A stretch of DNA of 64,000 nt from Caenorhabditis elegans (GCF_000002985.6 NC_003280.10:3406501-3470500), one strand, 5' to 3'; positions 23,260-35,045 are shown, numbered from the stretch's first letter. Notes: a model not told the origin generated them from the sequence alone. A program made the numbers and translations.

Positions 23260-24733
23260 ATGATGAGCAGTAGTATCGAAGAGGTTGGTGGTTTTTGGCG
23301 GAAAAAATTTGTTTCAGGCAGTTGTAAGCTATTTGATAGCTTGTACGGTGCAAAAGTTACAGAGGTTTAAAGTTGTTGGATGAGAGGAGATAGACGCAGA
23401 CAACGAGACTGTCTAGCTGACTGCGTCTCCAAATCAAGATGGCCTGATACTTCTAACCGTTATATCTCTCGAACAGTTAGAGAATTGAGAAAACTTTTAA
23501 ATTGGATAATGTTAGAATTTCTCAGCTCTTCATTTTTGCAGTTGATAATTTTTTGATAGCTTGTACGGTTCAAAAGTTACAGAGATTTAAAGTTGGTGAA
23601 AAAAAATTCTTTGAATTGGAGAAATTCTTCAAAATTTTTCCCAAATACCCTATTTTTTTCAGGATTTTTTCACCGAAATCGACGATATTGCCGGCAGCTT
23701 TTCTGCCAAGTCAATCTCCTCGGCTCTCGCCAAAATTGCCACTATGGAGATCGAGAGTGTTCCGGCGGAGCATCGTTGTGGGCTCTTGAGACGTCACGCT
23801 GAGTATCTCTACATGATGAGCGACTATCAGACGTTGAAGGAGAAGCGTGTGGAGATGTTGGAGAGTGGTAAGGCTTGTAGGGACTGTTTTAGCTTACAAA
23901 TTTAGTTTGCAGCTTACAACAAGGCTCGTCAAGGACATCTGACGGATCCCGGCAATTTCGAATGCGCAAAGGTCTTGTGCTCCACTTGTGGACGGCTCGC
24001 CGAGGAAAGCTCTCTCAAGAAGAAGCTCGACTACGGATTCAAGTTCAAGACCTATTTGGATGAAGCCATTGCAATCTATGATCAGGACTTTGAGCTGACT
24101 CACATGAGAGGACGGTTCTGTTATACGGTAAGTAGCCCCCAGGTAGACATGGTGCATCGATGATGTTTCAGGTGGCCTCGCTTTCGTTTGTCGAACGTTG
24201 TGCTGCGAAGGTGATTGGGCAGATTCCGGATTGCACCTACCAAATGGCTCTGGACGATCTCCTGAGAGCTGATCAACTCGAGGAGAATATCGCTGAGAAT
24301 CAGTTTTTCATTGGAAAAACTTACATGGCTATGGGAGATCTTGTCAACGCGAAGAGATGGCTTCAAAGGGTAGGATAACATGCTTGATAGTGGAGAATAC
24401 CTACGTCGAAAGCGGATCTTGCCTGCTTTACGCCTACCTGCCTACCTTATGCCTACCTAATGCCTGCCTGCCTACATATCTTCCGCATTTTAGCGTAGAT
24501 TTTGGTGATTGAAGTTTGCACAGTATCTCTTGTTTGTTTTTCGTAGTTTTGAACTCCTAAATGTAGGCAGGTAGGCATAGGTCGCCTCTTAACCAGATTG
24601 TGCCTATTTAGTCTACAACATATATCTTTTTCAGACCGCTGCCAACACTACCGAGGTGCCAGTTGAGCAGGAATTCGTCGATGACGCCGCTGCTCTTTTG
24701 CTCGAGAAGAAGCTGAAGTCTGTGAAGATTTGA
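23260..24733 (+). CDS. RMD-type (regulator of microtubule dynamics) protein
   Basis: Five exons: 23260-23283 (proposed), 23663-23867, 23913-24127, 24172-24369 and 24635-24733. All phases agree and give 246 residues, the usual size for worm RMD proteins. The N-terminus MMSSSIEE is a tiny exon chosen because it joins in frame and begins with a good ATG; its weak GTTGGT donor makes it the least certain part. The body is helical and TPR-like: HRCGLLRRHAEYLYMMSDYQ, ECAKVLCSTCGRLAEES, ELTHMRGRFCYTVASLSFVE, MALDDLLRADQLEEN, FFIGKTYMAMGDLVNAKRWL. The arrangement matches the FAM82/RMDN family. C. elegans RMD-1 binds microtubules and is needed for chromosome segregation; for this paralogue that role is inferred only. 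AATAAA lies at about 24790. Intron 4 holds a TAGGCAGG/CCTACCTGCC inverted repeat (24420-24600). Confidence 0.85.
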
Positions 24734-25074
24734 TAACTCGATTGATAGCTTTTTTGTGATGAATTCTAGAATATTGGAGGCTTTTAGTAATAAAATTTAT
24801 TTCAAATATACAGAAAATAGGTTTCTAACGTACATATAATCACCGAAAAATATTAGACCTGTATCGAATTATCGATTTTTTGTTTCGAATTGGGGGAGGC
24901 TGGCGGGGCTAAACAAATGACTAGAATCGACTTTTCTAGACGGAAATTTTCGCTAGAAAATAGGTTTTGAACGGAGCAAAATTTTGCGTGACCTGGAAAT
25001 GAAATCTTTTGGGGGGAATTGGAAAAGTGAGGCAGATGAGAAGAGTTGAATTGAAAATGTGGTGGGGAAAGATG

Positions 25075-28000
25075 CTAGACGGCTAGCTCCTCTTTCCAGG
25101 CATTGTAGTCCAGGTCTGGGATCTCGTCGCATCTGAAAAACATTTTGTATTGAATTTTCCAAGAAATTTGCTTCATTTTGTTAGTTGAAAGTTTTTCAAT
25201 AGCTTTTATGGTAGAGGAGATACACGCAGTCAAAGTTTTGTGCGAGAGAGAGCGTGGTACTAGGGGAGAGCGCAGACAGTTAGAGGGTCTGCGTCTCTCC
25301 ACCTCCCCCACTGTCTTTCCCACTGTTGAGCCATGTTCCTTCAAACGCTTGTAACTCCACAACCACCGGAGCTATCAGAAAATTTCCAACTAGCAAAATG
25401 CTCAACATTTTAAAGAGAATATGAATTATTGGCTTACTTGACAAGATTATGCGCTGTCGGCTTGAACACAGAGAAAGCCTTGCGCGGCACCATTGGGAAG
25501 TGCTCTCCAGCATCGCAAAGCACTCGGGACATTGTGATCTTTTTGATTTGAAGCAGCTGCTCTGGGCTGAACACTTTGGAGTTCTCGTACCACAATCTGA
25601 AAGGCAAAATCATTAAGGATCCTATGACAAAGCTCACCGATCTCCATTTCTCGTTCTCTTGAACTGCTCTCCAATGATGCAAGACAGTGTTGGTCCGACC
25701 AAGGCGTCCTTCACAGGATCCTCCAGCAAACTTCCAACGTACATATCGATGGCATCTGGAAATTTTTTATGGAAACTGTCGGTACAGGGAATTGATAAGT
25801 TGCTTACCAACGTGTTTGTAGACAACTTTAAGATTGTCAATGACAACTTGATTGCTGATCACTTGCTTCAAGCCCTCAAAATCCTTAACCTCTGGGAGAC
25901 CGCAGAACTTCCGCCAGACGGTGTATGGTGGAACTCCGTGATCTCTTCCTCTCTGAATATTGATTGATCCAAGATCAGAGTTTCCGAAGATTCTCTCAGT
26001 GACAGCCGGTGTCAATCGCTGTGGCATCTTGGCCGGAAGCGTCATCAATCCACGAATCAGCGGGTCGATTCCGTTATTCAAAATGTGTGTGGACTTGAAC
26101 ATTCCGTCGTTGAACGGAATTCCGCCGACGTGCTGGAATTTCTCGTTGAGGAATGGGTAGAACTCTTGGATCATTCCGTGTCCAAAACGGAACGCGCACG
26201 ATGTGAACTCGTTGGCCACAGATGGGTCGATGTTGGGGTCATAGCCTGGGTAGGCGCCGATGCGTTCTTCGAATGCTACTCCAAGCACTTTGGGGAGGTA
26301 TTCCTGAAAGAATCATGTGATAGAAGATATTATGCTGATCTTTTTTGTAGTTGATCATTTTCTTCTAACTGCATGCGTTCGAGAGTTACAGCTTTCCGAT
26401 CTTTGGCTGATGAAAGAGAGTGAGAAAGGGAAGAGACACAGACAACGAGACTGCCTAGCTGCCTCCTCTCTCTCTCCCAGTCACATATTGTGGAGGAGCA
26501 GGACGCAGATTTTTATACAATCTAGCTGCCTGCGTCTCACCTTCCTCCCTTTTCTCTCACAAGCAGTACACCACAAAAATAGAGACATAGACAACTAGAC
26601 ACTCTGTCTGTCTGTGCCTCCTCTTTCCCTTCTCCACTCATTCTCACCGTAAATGTGATCCTCTGAATCATGGCCCCGACGATCTTCCTGGACTCGTGGA
26701 ACACTCTTTCCTGGTCCCAGTGTGGATTTACGCGTTGCAACGTGGCAGCGATTCTGGAAATTTGAAAGTTTTAAGAGTTGCCGAACTCCATTTTCTATCG
26801 GATTACCTATTGTGTTGTCTGAGATAGAGCACGTGCAGTGAAGCGAGACCGACGAAAATATTGGCACGATCGTCTCCGGCGACCACATTATTGTTTTTGT
26901 CTAGAATTTTTAGATTTTCATAAGCCATGTGTATAGGCTTCTGACTAACCAACTGGTGGGAAGACTCGGTTATTGATGAGCTTGGTCTTGAGGAAGGCTC
27001 CCTGGCGGAACAGGAATTGGTCGCGGTCGCTGCTTCCGTAGATCTGGAAGCTTTTGGTTTAAAAGTCTTAAAATTGAAGAAAAATTAAAGAAAATCCTAC
27101 CATAGATCCATCGATAAAAGCGGTGTTCTCATTGAACTGTTCTCTGAAGTTAGACACCCCGGTACCGCAAACTGGAGTAGATCGGGCAACTGGCAGGCAC
27201 ATGAAGCGTCCAAAGCTGAAAACTTCCAAGATTATAAGTCAAGAGGTTCAAGCTTAAAATAAGTAATCCTTACGTTGGATCAGATCTGGAGAGGAACACT
27301 GAAGTACACCGTCCCTTATTGGATGTGCACGCGGCGCACTCCTGATTGTTAAGCATGGTGGTCTTGGACAAGTCGTGAGCGATGAACTGTCCCCATTGCA
27401 TCAATAAAGCGTTCGAGTGGTGTTGGATCTGAAAAGTTTATTGGAGTTTAAGAATTTGGCTCCGGCTCCGAAGAGCCTGGCTCACCTGTGTGGAAGATGA
27501 AAGAAGAAGCCGCGAGGCGTCACGAGCTGATGGTCTGCTACGAAGGAAGGATGCTGGAAACATGTCAAATTTTTCAGATGAAGCTCTACATGAGAACTCT
27601 TACAAGTTGGAGCATTCAATCCATTGTCGTACATTGGGTTCTTCAGTCTCATCAATGCGGTGAAAGCTGAGCCAATCATTGGTTTCTTCAGGTTGTTACA
27701 GGTTCCATCGAAAGATCGGTACCGCAAGTGGTAGCAGAGATTGCGGTTGCAGTTCGGGGTCTCTTGAGTTGGAGCACAGTTGAAGTTGGCGTTGGAGTCA
27801 CGGACGTCGCGGATGGAGAGGGTCTGAAAATAGAGGTGCTGCTCGTTGAGCTCATTGAGTCTTACCTTTCTGATGGAAGTATCCTCATTCGTCGTGATAA
27901 AAGTACAATCGTCCTCCTTAAAAGTTCCACCTGGTCCAGTACCTCCAAGCGTCACACTTCTTCCCTTGCAAGCTTTACACGCTTTCGGACAGTTCGAGAG

Positions 28001-28457
28001 CATCCAAACCGCATTCGTTTCACATTCACGGATGGTTGCCCAGAAGCCGCAGAGCCTGTGCCGGTCGATACAGGTGGTGATCCCGTTGCAGAAATCGCAG
28101 GACACGGGGCAATGATCTTCCATCCAATTCTTGTTGGATGTGCATTCGCCGATCGAGGACCAGAATTTACAGAGGTCGTGGCGATCTTTGCAGGATTTGC
28201 TGGAAGTAACATTGATTCAGGGATAGGTTTAGGCTTAGGCTTAGGCTTAGGACTCGGCTTGGATTTTGGCTTAGGCTTATTCTTAATCTTCTGCTTAGGC
28301 TTTGGCTGAAGCCTGAATTTCGAATACTAAAAACACTTACTCAACATTTTCATCGTCTGCTGCAGTGCTCTTGGCTTCTTCTACTACCTCTCCTTCAACT
28401 GATGGCGGGGAATCCCCTGAGGCATCAACTTCGTTCTCTTCGTCGGCATTTGCTACT
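25075..28457 (-). CDS. ShKT-domain animal haem peroxidase (MLT-7/SKPO type)
   Basis: About twelve exons. From the N-terminus: an acidic linker exon (28457-28337), two six-cysteine ShKT domains in tandem ([17 protein letters not shown] and [17 protein letters not shown] with their PVSCDFC / PKACKAC ends), then an animal peroxidase domain. Visible landmarks are [27 protein letters not shown], the distal-haem region [33 protein letters not shown], the proximal-haem helix [13 protein letters not shown], and [13 protein letters not shown]. It ends [14 protein letters not shown]. The nearest worm proteins by architecture are MLT-7 and the SKPO peroxidases, secreted enzymes that cross-link collagen tyrosines in cuticle. 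I cannot separate these two by eye. A signal-peptide exon is expected upstream of 28457 and was not found. The intron at 28215-28312 carries TTAGGC repeats. Confidence 0.88.
28215..28312 (+). repeat. Interstitial (TTAGGC)n tract in peroxidase intron
   Basis: Begins with three to four perfect TTAGGC units and continues with degenerate ones. Same repeat type as 15661-15785, 36340-36425 and 52858-52984. Confidence 0.8.
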
Positions 28458-29124
28458 GAAATATAAGTTTTAAATTTGAGAATTTTATGCATAAATTGAA
28501 GAAACAAATAAATTTTTTGGCAGTGTGCCAATTCATCAAGCATCCCCTTCCCAATTCCGCAGATTCTTATCAGCAGAAAAGTACACGAAAAGGCGATGAA
28601 AAACCGTCAATCAAACGTTTCAAGGTCTTGTATTTTCGAACATTTTCGGGGTATTCCGGTTGGAAAGGGGAAGGAAGTGATGATACCATGGCATGAGCGG
28701 TCTGGCAATTTTACGCAATTTTATTGTCAAACTGTACCCTGTGAATATTTATGTTTAAAATGTAATTGGGAGTTTTTCTTGCTGCGCCCGACATCTCACG
28801 GGTACTCTAAGGTCTGTGGTGGAACCCGGCAAGTGTCGGGCGCTCGATCAACTTAAAAATTAGCTACACCAATTCCCAATCCTACATAAATGTTTCCATT
28901 TATTCGAAACACTTTAGACCACTCGACACCGATCACTTTTTTCGCTTGTCTCGTCTTCTCCCAAAAAATTTCCTTTTTCCGATGAATTTCAATTGGAAAT
29001 CTTGTAGACATAGTGTGAAGATGGTGATGGTGGGGTAGAGAAAGATGGAGAAATCAAATCAAATCGAAAAGGCTAAAGCTAACCGCAAAATTCGATAAAA
29101 TCCAACGGATAGCTGACAGGTAGC
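28458..29124. other. Upstream region of the peroxidase gene
   Basis: Should contain the missing first exon and promoter of the peroxidase, but I cannot identify a signal peptide with confidence. A short GC-rich inverted repeat (GCGCCCGACATCT / AGTGTCGGGCGCT) lies at 28785-28843. A 52-codon minus-strand frame at 28853-29011 has no recognisable similarity and may be chance. Confidence 0.4.
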
Positions 29125-29479
29125 AGCTACTCAGACAAACGCTTAGTAGCTTAATTAGATTTCAACCATATTAAACGAGATTTCAACCATATTAAACGAG
29201 ATTTCAACCATATTTGTTTAGAAAATCCATATTGGATTATACTTGCTCCATATTTTATTATAAAATCCATATTGGATTAGATTTGTCCATGATAGATTAG
29301 ATTTGTTCCGTATTAGATTAGACATCCATATTTAATTAGATTTGTTACATATTGGATTAGATTTCAACCATATTTGATTGGAAAATCCATATTGGATTAG
29401 AATAGGAAGCGTATTAATTATGTCCCCATTATATTTGGTTTAATTCTAATTAAGCTACTAAGCGTTTGTCTGAGTAGCT
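29125..29479. mobile_element. 355-bp MITE-like element with perfect 35-bp inverted ends
   Basis: Bases 29125-29159 (AGCTACTCAGACAAACGC...) are the exact reverse complement of 29445-29479 (...GCGTTTGTCTGAGTAGCT). The interior is AT-rich and built of CATATTGGATTAGA and TTTCAACCATATT-type units. There is no coding capacity. A target-site duplication is not obvious, so family assignment is open. Confidence 0.85.
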
Positions 29480-31029
29480 GAGATATGGGGAAGGATTGGG
29501 GGCCTGGGGTAGGCTTTAAAAAATTAAATTTTCAAGGCCTAAGGGCCTATAGAATTGTCTAAGCTACAGTAACTAAAAAAACCAAATGAGGCATTAAAAA
29601 AAAAAAAAAAAAAAAAAAATTTTTCGCCATAATTTTTTTGAAAATAGACCAAAAAAAAATTTTTTTTCTACAATTTTTATAATTTAATTTTTTTTTCAAT
29701 AGTTTTTATTTGAAGATCCTAGAGGTAGCAAAACTAGAAATTTGCTAAAAAGTCGGAAAATTTGGCATAAATTTTTTCTGAAAAATTTGGCAAATCTAAA
29801 CAAAATTTTGGATTTTTTTTACTTTGATATTTGGCAATTTTAGGCTGTTTTTAGTGTCATTAGCTTTCACTAAATTTAATCCAAATTTAAAAAAAACTTA
29901 CACTGAAAGGTCCCAATTGCTAATAGAAATAGCACCAGTAGATGTGAATTTTTCCGCATTTTTTTTCCAAAAATTCGATTTTCTTCCCGTTTTTCCAATT
30001 TTCCAAACGACCCTGAAAAGATACAAATGTAACAAAAATATAATATAATACGTTAAAAAAGTAAAGAAATCTTGGAAAAAAGCACTGAAAAAATTTCGAT
30101 CTGAAATTTGTTCCATTAATTTAATTACTCATTACAACTTTTTTCCAGAAAATTTTGATAATTTTATTTTTGATAATTTTTTTTATTTTTTGGAAAAAAA
30201 ATTTTAATATGAAATTTTTCAGATTTTTTTTTCAATATTTTTTTTTTTGCAAAAACCTTCCAAATTTCATTTTTTTTTTTTGCTTTTAAACTATCTAAAA
30301 ATCATTGAAATAAAGTTTTCGAGTAGTTCTACAGACATCAAAACCTACGAAAAAATGCTTCAAGAAACAAAAATGTTGCTCTAAACCGGAGCTGTACAAA
30401 AAAAAGACAGTCACATAAAATTGAGAAATTCCTCAAAGAGATGAAAGTAAGTAACTAAATACAAAACTAGAACATCACAAAAATTGAATTAGTAAAAGGA
30501 ATGTAGTATAGATGAAAGTGTAAATGAATGCTAAATGACTATTCGAAAAAAAGGGCGGCACGATAAGGTGATGATCATAATGGTGATATAGTCATTAGAG
30601 AAATAGGAAGAAGCTGAAAAGCTGAGAGAGAGAGAGGGATGCTTCTTGTTTCCCCTCTCTCTCCCACGCCTCTCTCTCTCAGGAGGTGTGGCCTGTATCA
30701 TCGGAGAAGGACACAAAGCTTGTTCTTCTCCTTCTTCTTTTTCATTCCGCAATTCAAGACATGAAGCTTGTATATCTCGGATGGGATGAGTGCGGAGAGA
30801 CGCAGAGATGGATAGAACGGACAGGTAGGGAGATGCATTGATCCAGGTGATGATGGTGATATGCATGAGAGAACGTTTAGGACACAAGTGGCCGCGCGAG
30901 AATTGTATGTGGAGGCAGATGAGGGAAATCGGGAACGAACATGGAAGACGGGGGAGGGGAGGGGGCTGGGATCTGGAAGAGACAGTGAGTAGCCGGACCG
31001 TCGAGAGTAGGGAGTTTTTCTGAAAATAG
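29480..31029. other. Low-complexity, gene-free DNA
   Basis: Mostly A/T homopolymer runs (29580-30300). 30600-30830 has GAGAGAGAG / CTCTCTCTC tracts with a GGAGAGACGCAGAG word, a partial relative of the hairpin repeat. No exon is supported. Confidence 0.5.
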
Positions 31030-31775
31030 ATCGGTCTGGGCCTCCCCTGGACCTCATCCTGCCCCGGACCATGGGCCTCGTGCTTTCCTGGGCCTTGTCC
31101 TGAGCCTTGTGTTGTCCTGGGCCTAGTTATATCCTGGACCTCGTCCTGTTCTAGGTTCTAGGCCGTGCCGAAGCCTTGTCCTGTCCTGGTCCTTGCCCTG
31201 CCCTGGACCATGGTCCTCTTCTGCCCTGGGACTTGTCCTGTCCTGGACTCCTGGTCTTGTCTTGTGACCTGGGCCTTGTCCTTCCCTGGACCATGCTCTT
31301 CTCCTGTACTAGGTCGTGGCCTTGTTCTGTCCGGCGCCTAGTCTTATCCTTGGCCTTGCCCTAGTCCTTGGACCTCATACTGTCCTTGGGTCTGGTCTTG
31401 TCCTGTCACGTGCCCTTGTCCTGGTCCCTTGGCCTCATCCTTTCCTGGGCCTCGTCCTAACCTGGGCCTGTGAATTGTCAATTTTTAAAGCTCAAGCCGG
31501 ACCCTTACTCCAGAGCCCAAATAAGTTTTCAGAAAACCAACGGCTTGGCCTTGTCCTTTCCTGGACCCCATCCTGCCCTAGGCCCTGGCCTTGTTCTGTC
31601 CTGGGTCTTGTTCTGTCCTGGACCTCATCCTGTTCTAGGTCCTAGTCTCGTCCTGTCCTGAGCCTTGTCTTGTAGTGGACCGGGTCCTTGTTCTAGCCGG
31701 GGCCTTGTCTTGTCCTTGGGCCCATGGCCTTGTCCTATGCCCTGGGCCTCCTCCTGTCCTGGGCCTATAGATTAT
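31030..31775 (+). repeat. Minisatellite of CCTTGTCCTGTCCTGG-type units
   Basis: About 700 bp of imperfect tandem units mixing CCTTGTCCTG, TCCTGGGC, TCCTGGACC and CTCATCCTG, broken once near 31470-31540. Reading frames across it (VLSWT, GLVLS) are by-products of the repeat. Confidence 0.85.
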
Positions 31776-32718
31776 CCTATTGGCCTGGCATCCGTCCATA
31801 GGTCACCCAGACTTCACAGTTCCTGTGCTGATGTCAAATAACTTTTCCAGAAACCCAGAACTTCTCGTGGTCAATCACATGGGGCTACTCATCAGATGCC
31901 ATTTTCTTTTCCGCCCATATAATCCATTTCTCTTTCATCACCCCCCGTTTTCTCCTGGGGTGTTTCACTTTCGCCCCCGAACCCCCCTCACTCTTTTGAT
32001 GGACTCCATTTGATGTCAATTTGATCCGATAATATAATAATCATCATCATAAAAAAGCAACTAACGATGATAATCATATTACGACGGCGTCGGCGGCGCG
32101 AGGAAGGACAGGGTGGCGACTTTTGGATAAGGGCGGAGGAGGGGGATAATGATGAACGGATGAGGCTACGGAACAAAGGCCGTGACGAAAAGGATCAAAT
32201 GGGGAATTGGAACAAACTTGATGGTGACATGAAGAGGCCAATTCGCGGGGTTTCAGGAGCGGCCGACACTTTAAGGGACATGAACCCCTCCAACGTCGGC
32301 TGCCTCCGAGCGCCCGACACCTGGTGGATGCGACATGGTTTATGTCGACCGCTCCTTAAAAACAAGAATCTTACTATGACTCAAAAAATTCCTACCATTC
32401 TTCTAGCCTATGATCTCTCTCGGCAAAAAAAATCAGTTCCCCTAACCAAAAACCATTGTGTAACCCACTAATTAACCGTCGCAAATATTCAGCCGAGATC
32501 GGCGTGTGTGTAATATCAAGATTTACATAAAATTCACGTATTTCTCCCCCAAAAGTGATATGATATTATCTAATCGGCATTGACGTTTTATTTTTAATTT
32601 ATGCATCGAGCGAGAAGCGATGAAAAAGCCGGGAAACCTGAATTTTACGTAAGCACCGGTCGCCTTTTAATTATAAAACAAAATGTCGAGAATTGGGGAA
32701 TGCAGCAAAAGGTTTCGG
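31776..32718. other. Intergenic region before the tRNA genes
   Basis: No gene supported. An inverted repeat at about 32259-32356 (GGAGCGGCCGAC / GTCGACCGCTCC) can form a hairpin and shares the GTCGGCTGC word with 13160-13250 and 33541-33551. Confidence 0.45.
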
Positions 32719-32790
32719 TGCCTCATGCTGGAATCGAACCAGCGACCTTCTGTTTACTAGACAGACGCTCTGCCACTGAGCCAATGAGGC
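32719..32790 (-). tRNA. tRNA-Thr (anticodon AGT)
   Basis: Read on the minus strand, the sequence folds into a standard cloverleaf. The acceptor stem is GCCTCAT/ATGAGGC, the D-arm contains GGCTCAGTGGCAGAGC, and the anticodon stem TCTGT/ACAGA has loop CTAGTAA. The T-arm is GCTGG-TTCGATT-CCAGC, which also provides the internal B box GGTTCGATTCC. The A box is TGGCTCAGTGG. Loop positions 34-36 are AGT. There is no intron. Confidence 0.95.
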
Positions 32791-32893
32791 GATGTTGAGA
32801 CCTCCCAGCGGTATATCTAAAAACTATTCGGAAAACCCAATGATTTCTAAATCAATTTGGTAGTTTCAATTTGTTACAAACTGCAAAAACATC

Positions 32894-32966
32894 AGCCCAA
32901 TGCGGGGCTCGAACCCGCGACAACCAGATTAAGAGTCTGGTGCTCTACCGACTGAGCTAACCGGGC
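32894..32966 (-). tRNA. tRNA-Lys (anticodon CTT)
   Basis: The minus strand gives acceptor GCCCGGT/ATTGGGC, D-arm TAGCTCAGTCGGTAGAGC, anticodon stem CCAGA/TCTGG with loop CTCTTAA, and T-arm GCGGG-TTCGAGC-CCCGC. Anticodon CTT reads AAG (Lys). It lies 100 bp from the tRNA-Thr gene on the same strand; each should have its own internal pol III promoter. Confidence 0.97.
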
Positions 32967-34326
32967 CCGGCAAGTGGTTGACCGGTTGGCATTGAAGAAG
33001 GCAGGGGCGCCCGGGGGGGGGGGGGGTCGTCTCATCACTGTTACACTTTCTCCTGCAAACAAAAAAAAGAGTGCGTTCTTCGGCTATCAAAGGGAGGTAA
33101 GCCGAAAACTACGTGATAACTGATAAGGAAAGTGATACGAAGACAGAAACAAACATTGCTGGTGTGACTGCGTAAATGATTGATACGCTTTTAGGGGGGT
33201 CGCGCGCGCGAAAAAAGTACAGTAAGTTCCACCAAGTGGAACGGGGGTCTTTTCTTTTTCTTGCTGTTATGCTATTGTATTACAAGTTGTAGATTTGTTG
33301 TAGATATATGACATGTAGATCTGAAATCTGATAAAAACGAGTATAGTTAAATGAAGCCTAGAGATGTTGCGTAACACTTTATATAGATACAGCAACAAAA
33401 AAAACTTGCGGAACAAGGTGGATTTTGTGATAAGAGATGAGAGACGTAGAGATGAAGAGGAAGGATGAGGACATTCCAAGTTTGATCATATAATGAATTT
33501 CAACCGTTTAAATTGGCAGGGGTGCGCGGGCCCGCAGGGTGTCGGCTGCTTATCACAATTTGACGCATGACAAAGGAAATCTTTGAGAATGGGGTTTTGA
33601 AGACGATGTTAATTTTTTCAGTTTTTATGTGCCTGTACTAAAGTCATTACTAAAAAAATGCCATTTTCAAACTACAAACTACAATATCTCTGGAAATAAT
33701 TGATCGATTTATTTGAAAATTTACCAAATGAATATACAAATCCTCTTCTTTCAGAAAACATATTTAAAATCTCTGTGCCGCATCTAGTTCCAAAGTTATA
33801 ACAGTTTTAGCACACCTCCGCATTTTTGAAATTCCTCGGCGGGGCGACAAAGCTGTCAAGTCAAGCGGAAACGTTCTTGTTTGTAGCATTAATATAACTG
33901 ATTATGCAATCAATTACTATTTTCTGATAACAATGAAGCATAGTCTTCGTGATAGCTTATCATAGAAGACGCCTAGTTGTCTGGGGAGGCTTCTTGGTTT
34001 TTGGTTACTGACCGAAATTGTTTTAAATTAATTTTAAAAGTCAAAAAATACCTGCCAGAAATTTTTTTTTTAATCTGAAAAAATTAAAAACTTGCTGAAA
34101 ATGTTTGAAAGTATCCAAAAAAAAAGTCAAAAAACAAATTTGAAAATTTCTGAAAAACTTGAAAAATCACAAAAATTCCTCCCTACGTGCCTACGTGCCT
34201 ACGTGCCTACGTGCCTACGTTCAGATTTTTCGACGAACCCTCCACCAGGTGTCGAATTGTCCCAATAATTCGATTAGGCCTCCTCTATATAATTTGGCAT
34301 TTCTAATTTTTCTCAGTTTTCCTATC
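32967..34326. other. Gene-free region right of the tRNA pair
   Basis: Contains a G-run (about 33010-33027), a GCGCGCGCG word near 33203, a GTGTCGGCTGC word at 33539-33549, and AT-rich DNA. A short run of CTACGTGC units lies at 34178-34220. No gene is supported. Confidence 0.5.
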
Positions 34327-34871
34327 ATGCTCCTTCTACACCTCCTCCTGGCAGTTTTCTTGAAAATTTCATTGGCGATTATTCCGACTCCACGGCTTGT
34401 GGTGCAAAATCAAGTCGCTGCTTTTCAAGCTGCAGTGGCGAAGCACGACACCCAGGTGCTTCTGAAGCTTTTCGAGACAACGGGAGGTAAGCCAGAATAC
34501 TGTACATTACTGTGATACAGGTTACTGTACGTATTCTAGAAGACAATGAGTACATTGGAAAACTGATCGAAGCTGCCAAAATGGTCAACATCAACGTCTA
34601 CAACGTCGAACACACCGCTGCTAATGACATCAATGCAGACTTGATTTTTTGGGTGGACAGCTCCAGGGGCGATAATTCCGCTCAATGGGCCCTTCCTGCA
34701 GTGAGCAGGCAGTTTTCAGGTTGAGAACGAATTCCGTTATTTCAGAACTCGGCGAGCCCGACGGGGTGGAGAATCACAGGAATCCAACAGGTCAAGTCTC
34801 CAAGAGTCACCTCCGATCGGTGCCATATTGGGATTTTCAAATGTTTCGTGGAGTTTGTCGCTGGGCTCTGA
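34327..34871 (+). CDS. Small secreted protein, predicted NTF2-like fold (family member 1)
   Basis: Three exons (34327-34486, 34540-34700, 34746-34871; phases 1 and 0) give 148 residues. A hydrophobic signal peptide (MLLLHLLLAVFLKISLA) is followed by a helix of the type seen in all members here (QVAAFQAAVAKHDTQVLLKLF), a strand-rich middle and the end GWRITGIQ...CHIGIFKCFVEF. One N-terminal helix hairpin plus a sheet ending in a 'GW+I' strand suggests the NTF2/SnoaL-like fold, which is inference from pattern, not a domain hit. Closest relative in the window is 35990-36738, with the same intron positions and the same cysteine-bearing C-terminus. Confidence 0.65.
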
Positions 34872-34895
34872 TTTTTTTAAATTATTTTTGGGACA

Positions 34896-35045
34896 CACGT
34901 GTTGTCAGGCTGACCCATAACTTTTTGATCTACAATACGGGAATTTTTCGTCCAAAAAATGTGACGTCAGCAGACAGTCTCTCCTCCCGCATTTTTCGAA
35001 AATCTACGTAGATCAATCAAATATGGGACGCTCTGACACCACGTG
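34896..35045. mobile_element. 150-bp palindromic element with CACGTG ends
   Basis: Begins CACGTGTTGTCAGGCTGACCC and ends GGGACGCTCTGACACCACGTG. The inner part has the words GATCTAC, GCGGGA/CCCGCATTTTT and GTGACGTCA shared with 49067-49229, 51338-51490 and 57118-57269. It lies directly 3' of the preceding gene. Confidence 0.65.

Noticed and set aside
27728-28309. 193-codon plus-strand frame opposite the peroxidase
   Set aside because: Antisense shadow of the ShKT and peroxidase exons; its end is TTAGGC repeat coding GLGLGLGL.
28853-29011. 52-codon minus-strand frame upstream of the peroxidase
   Set aside because: No signal peptide, no similarity I recognise, and no splice donor that joins it to the 28457 exon in frame. 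Likely chance.
31176-31661. Open frames across the CCTGTCCTGG minisatellite
   Set aside because: Repeat-driven, with different frames open in different parts and no recognisable protein.
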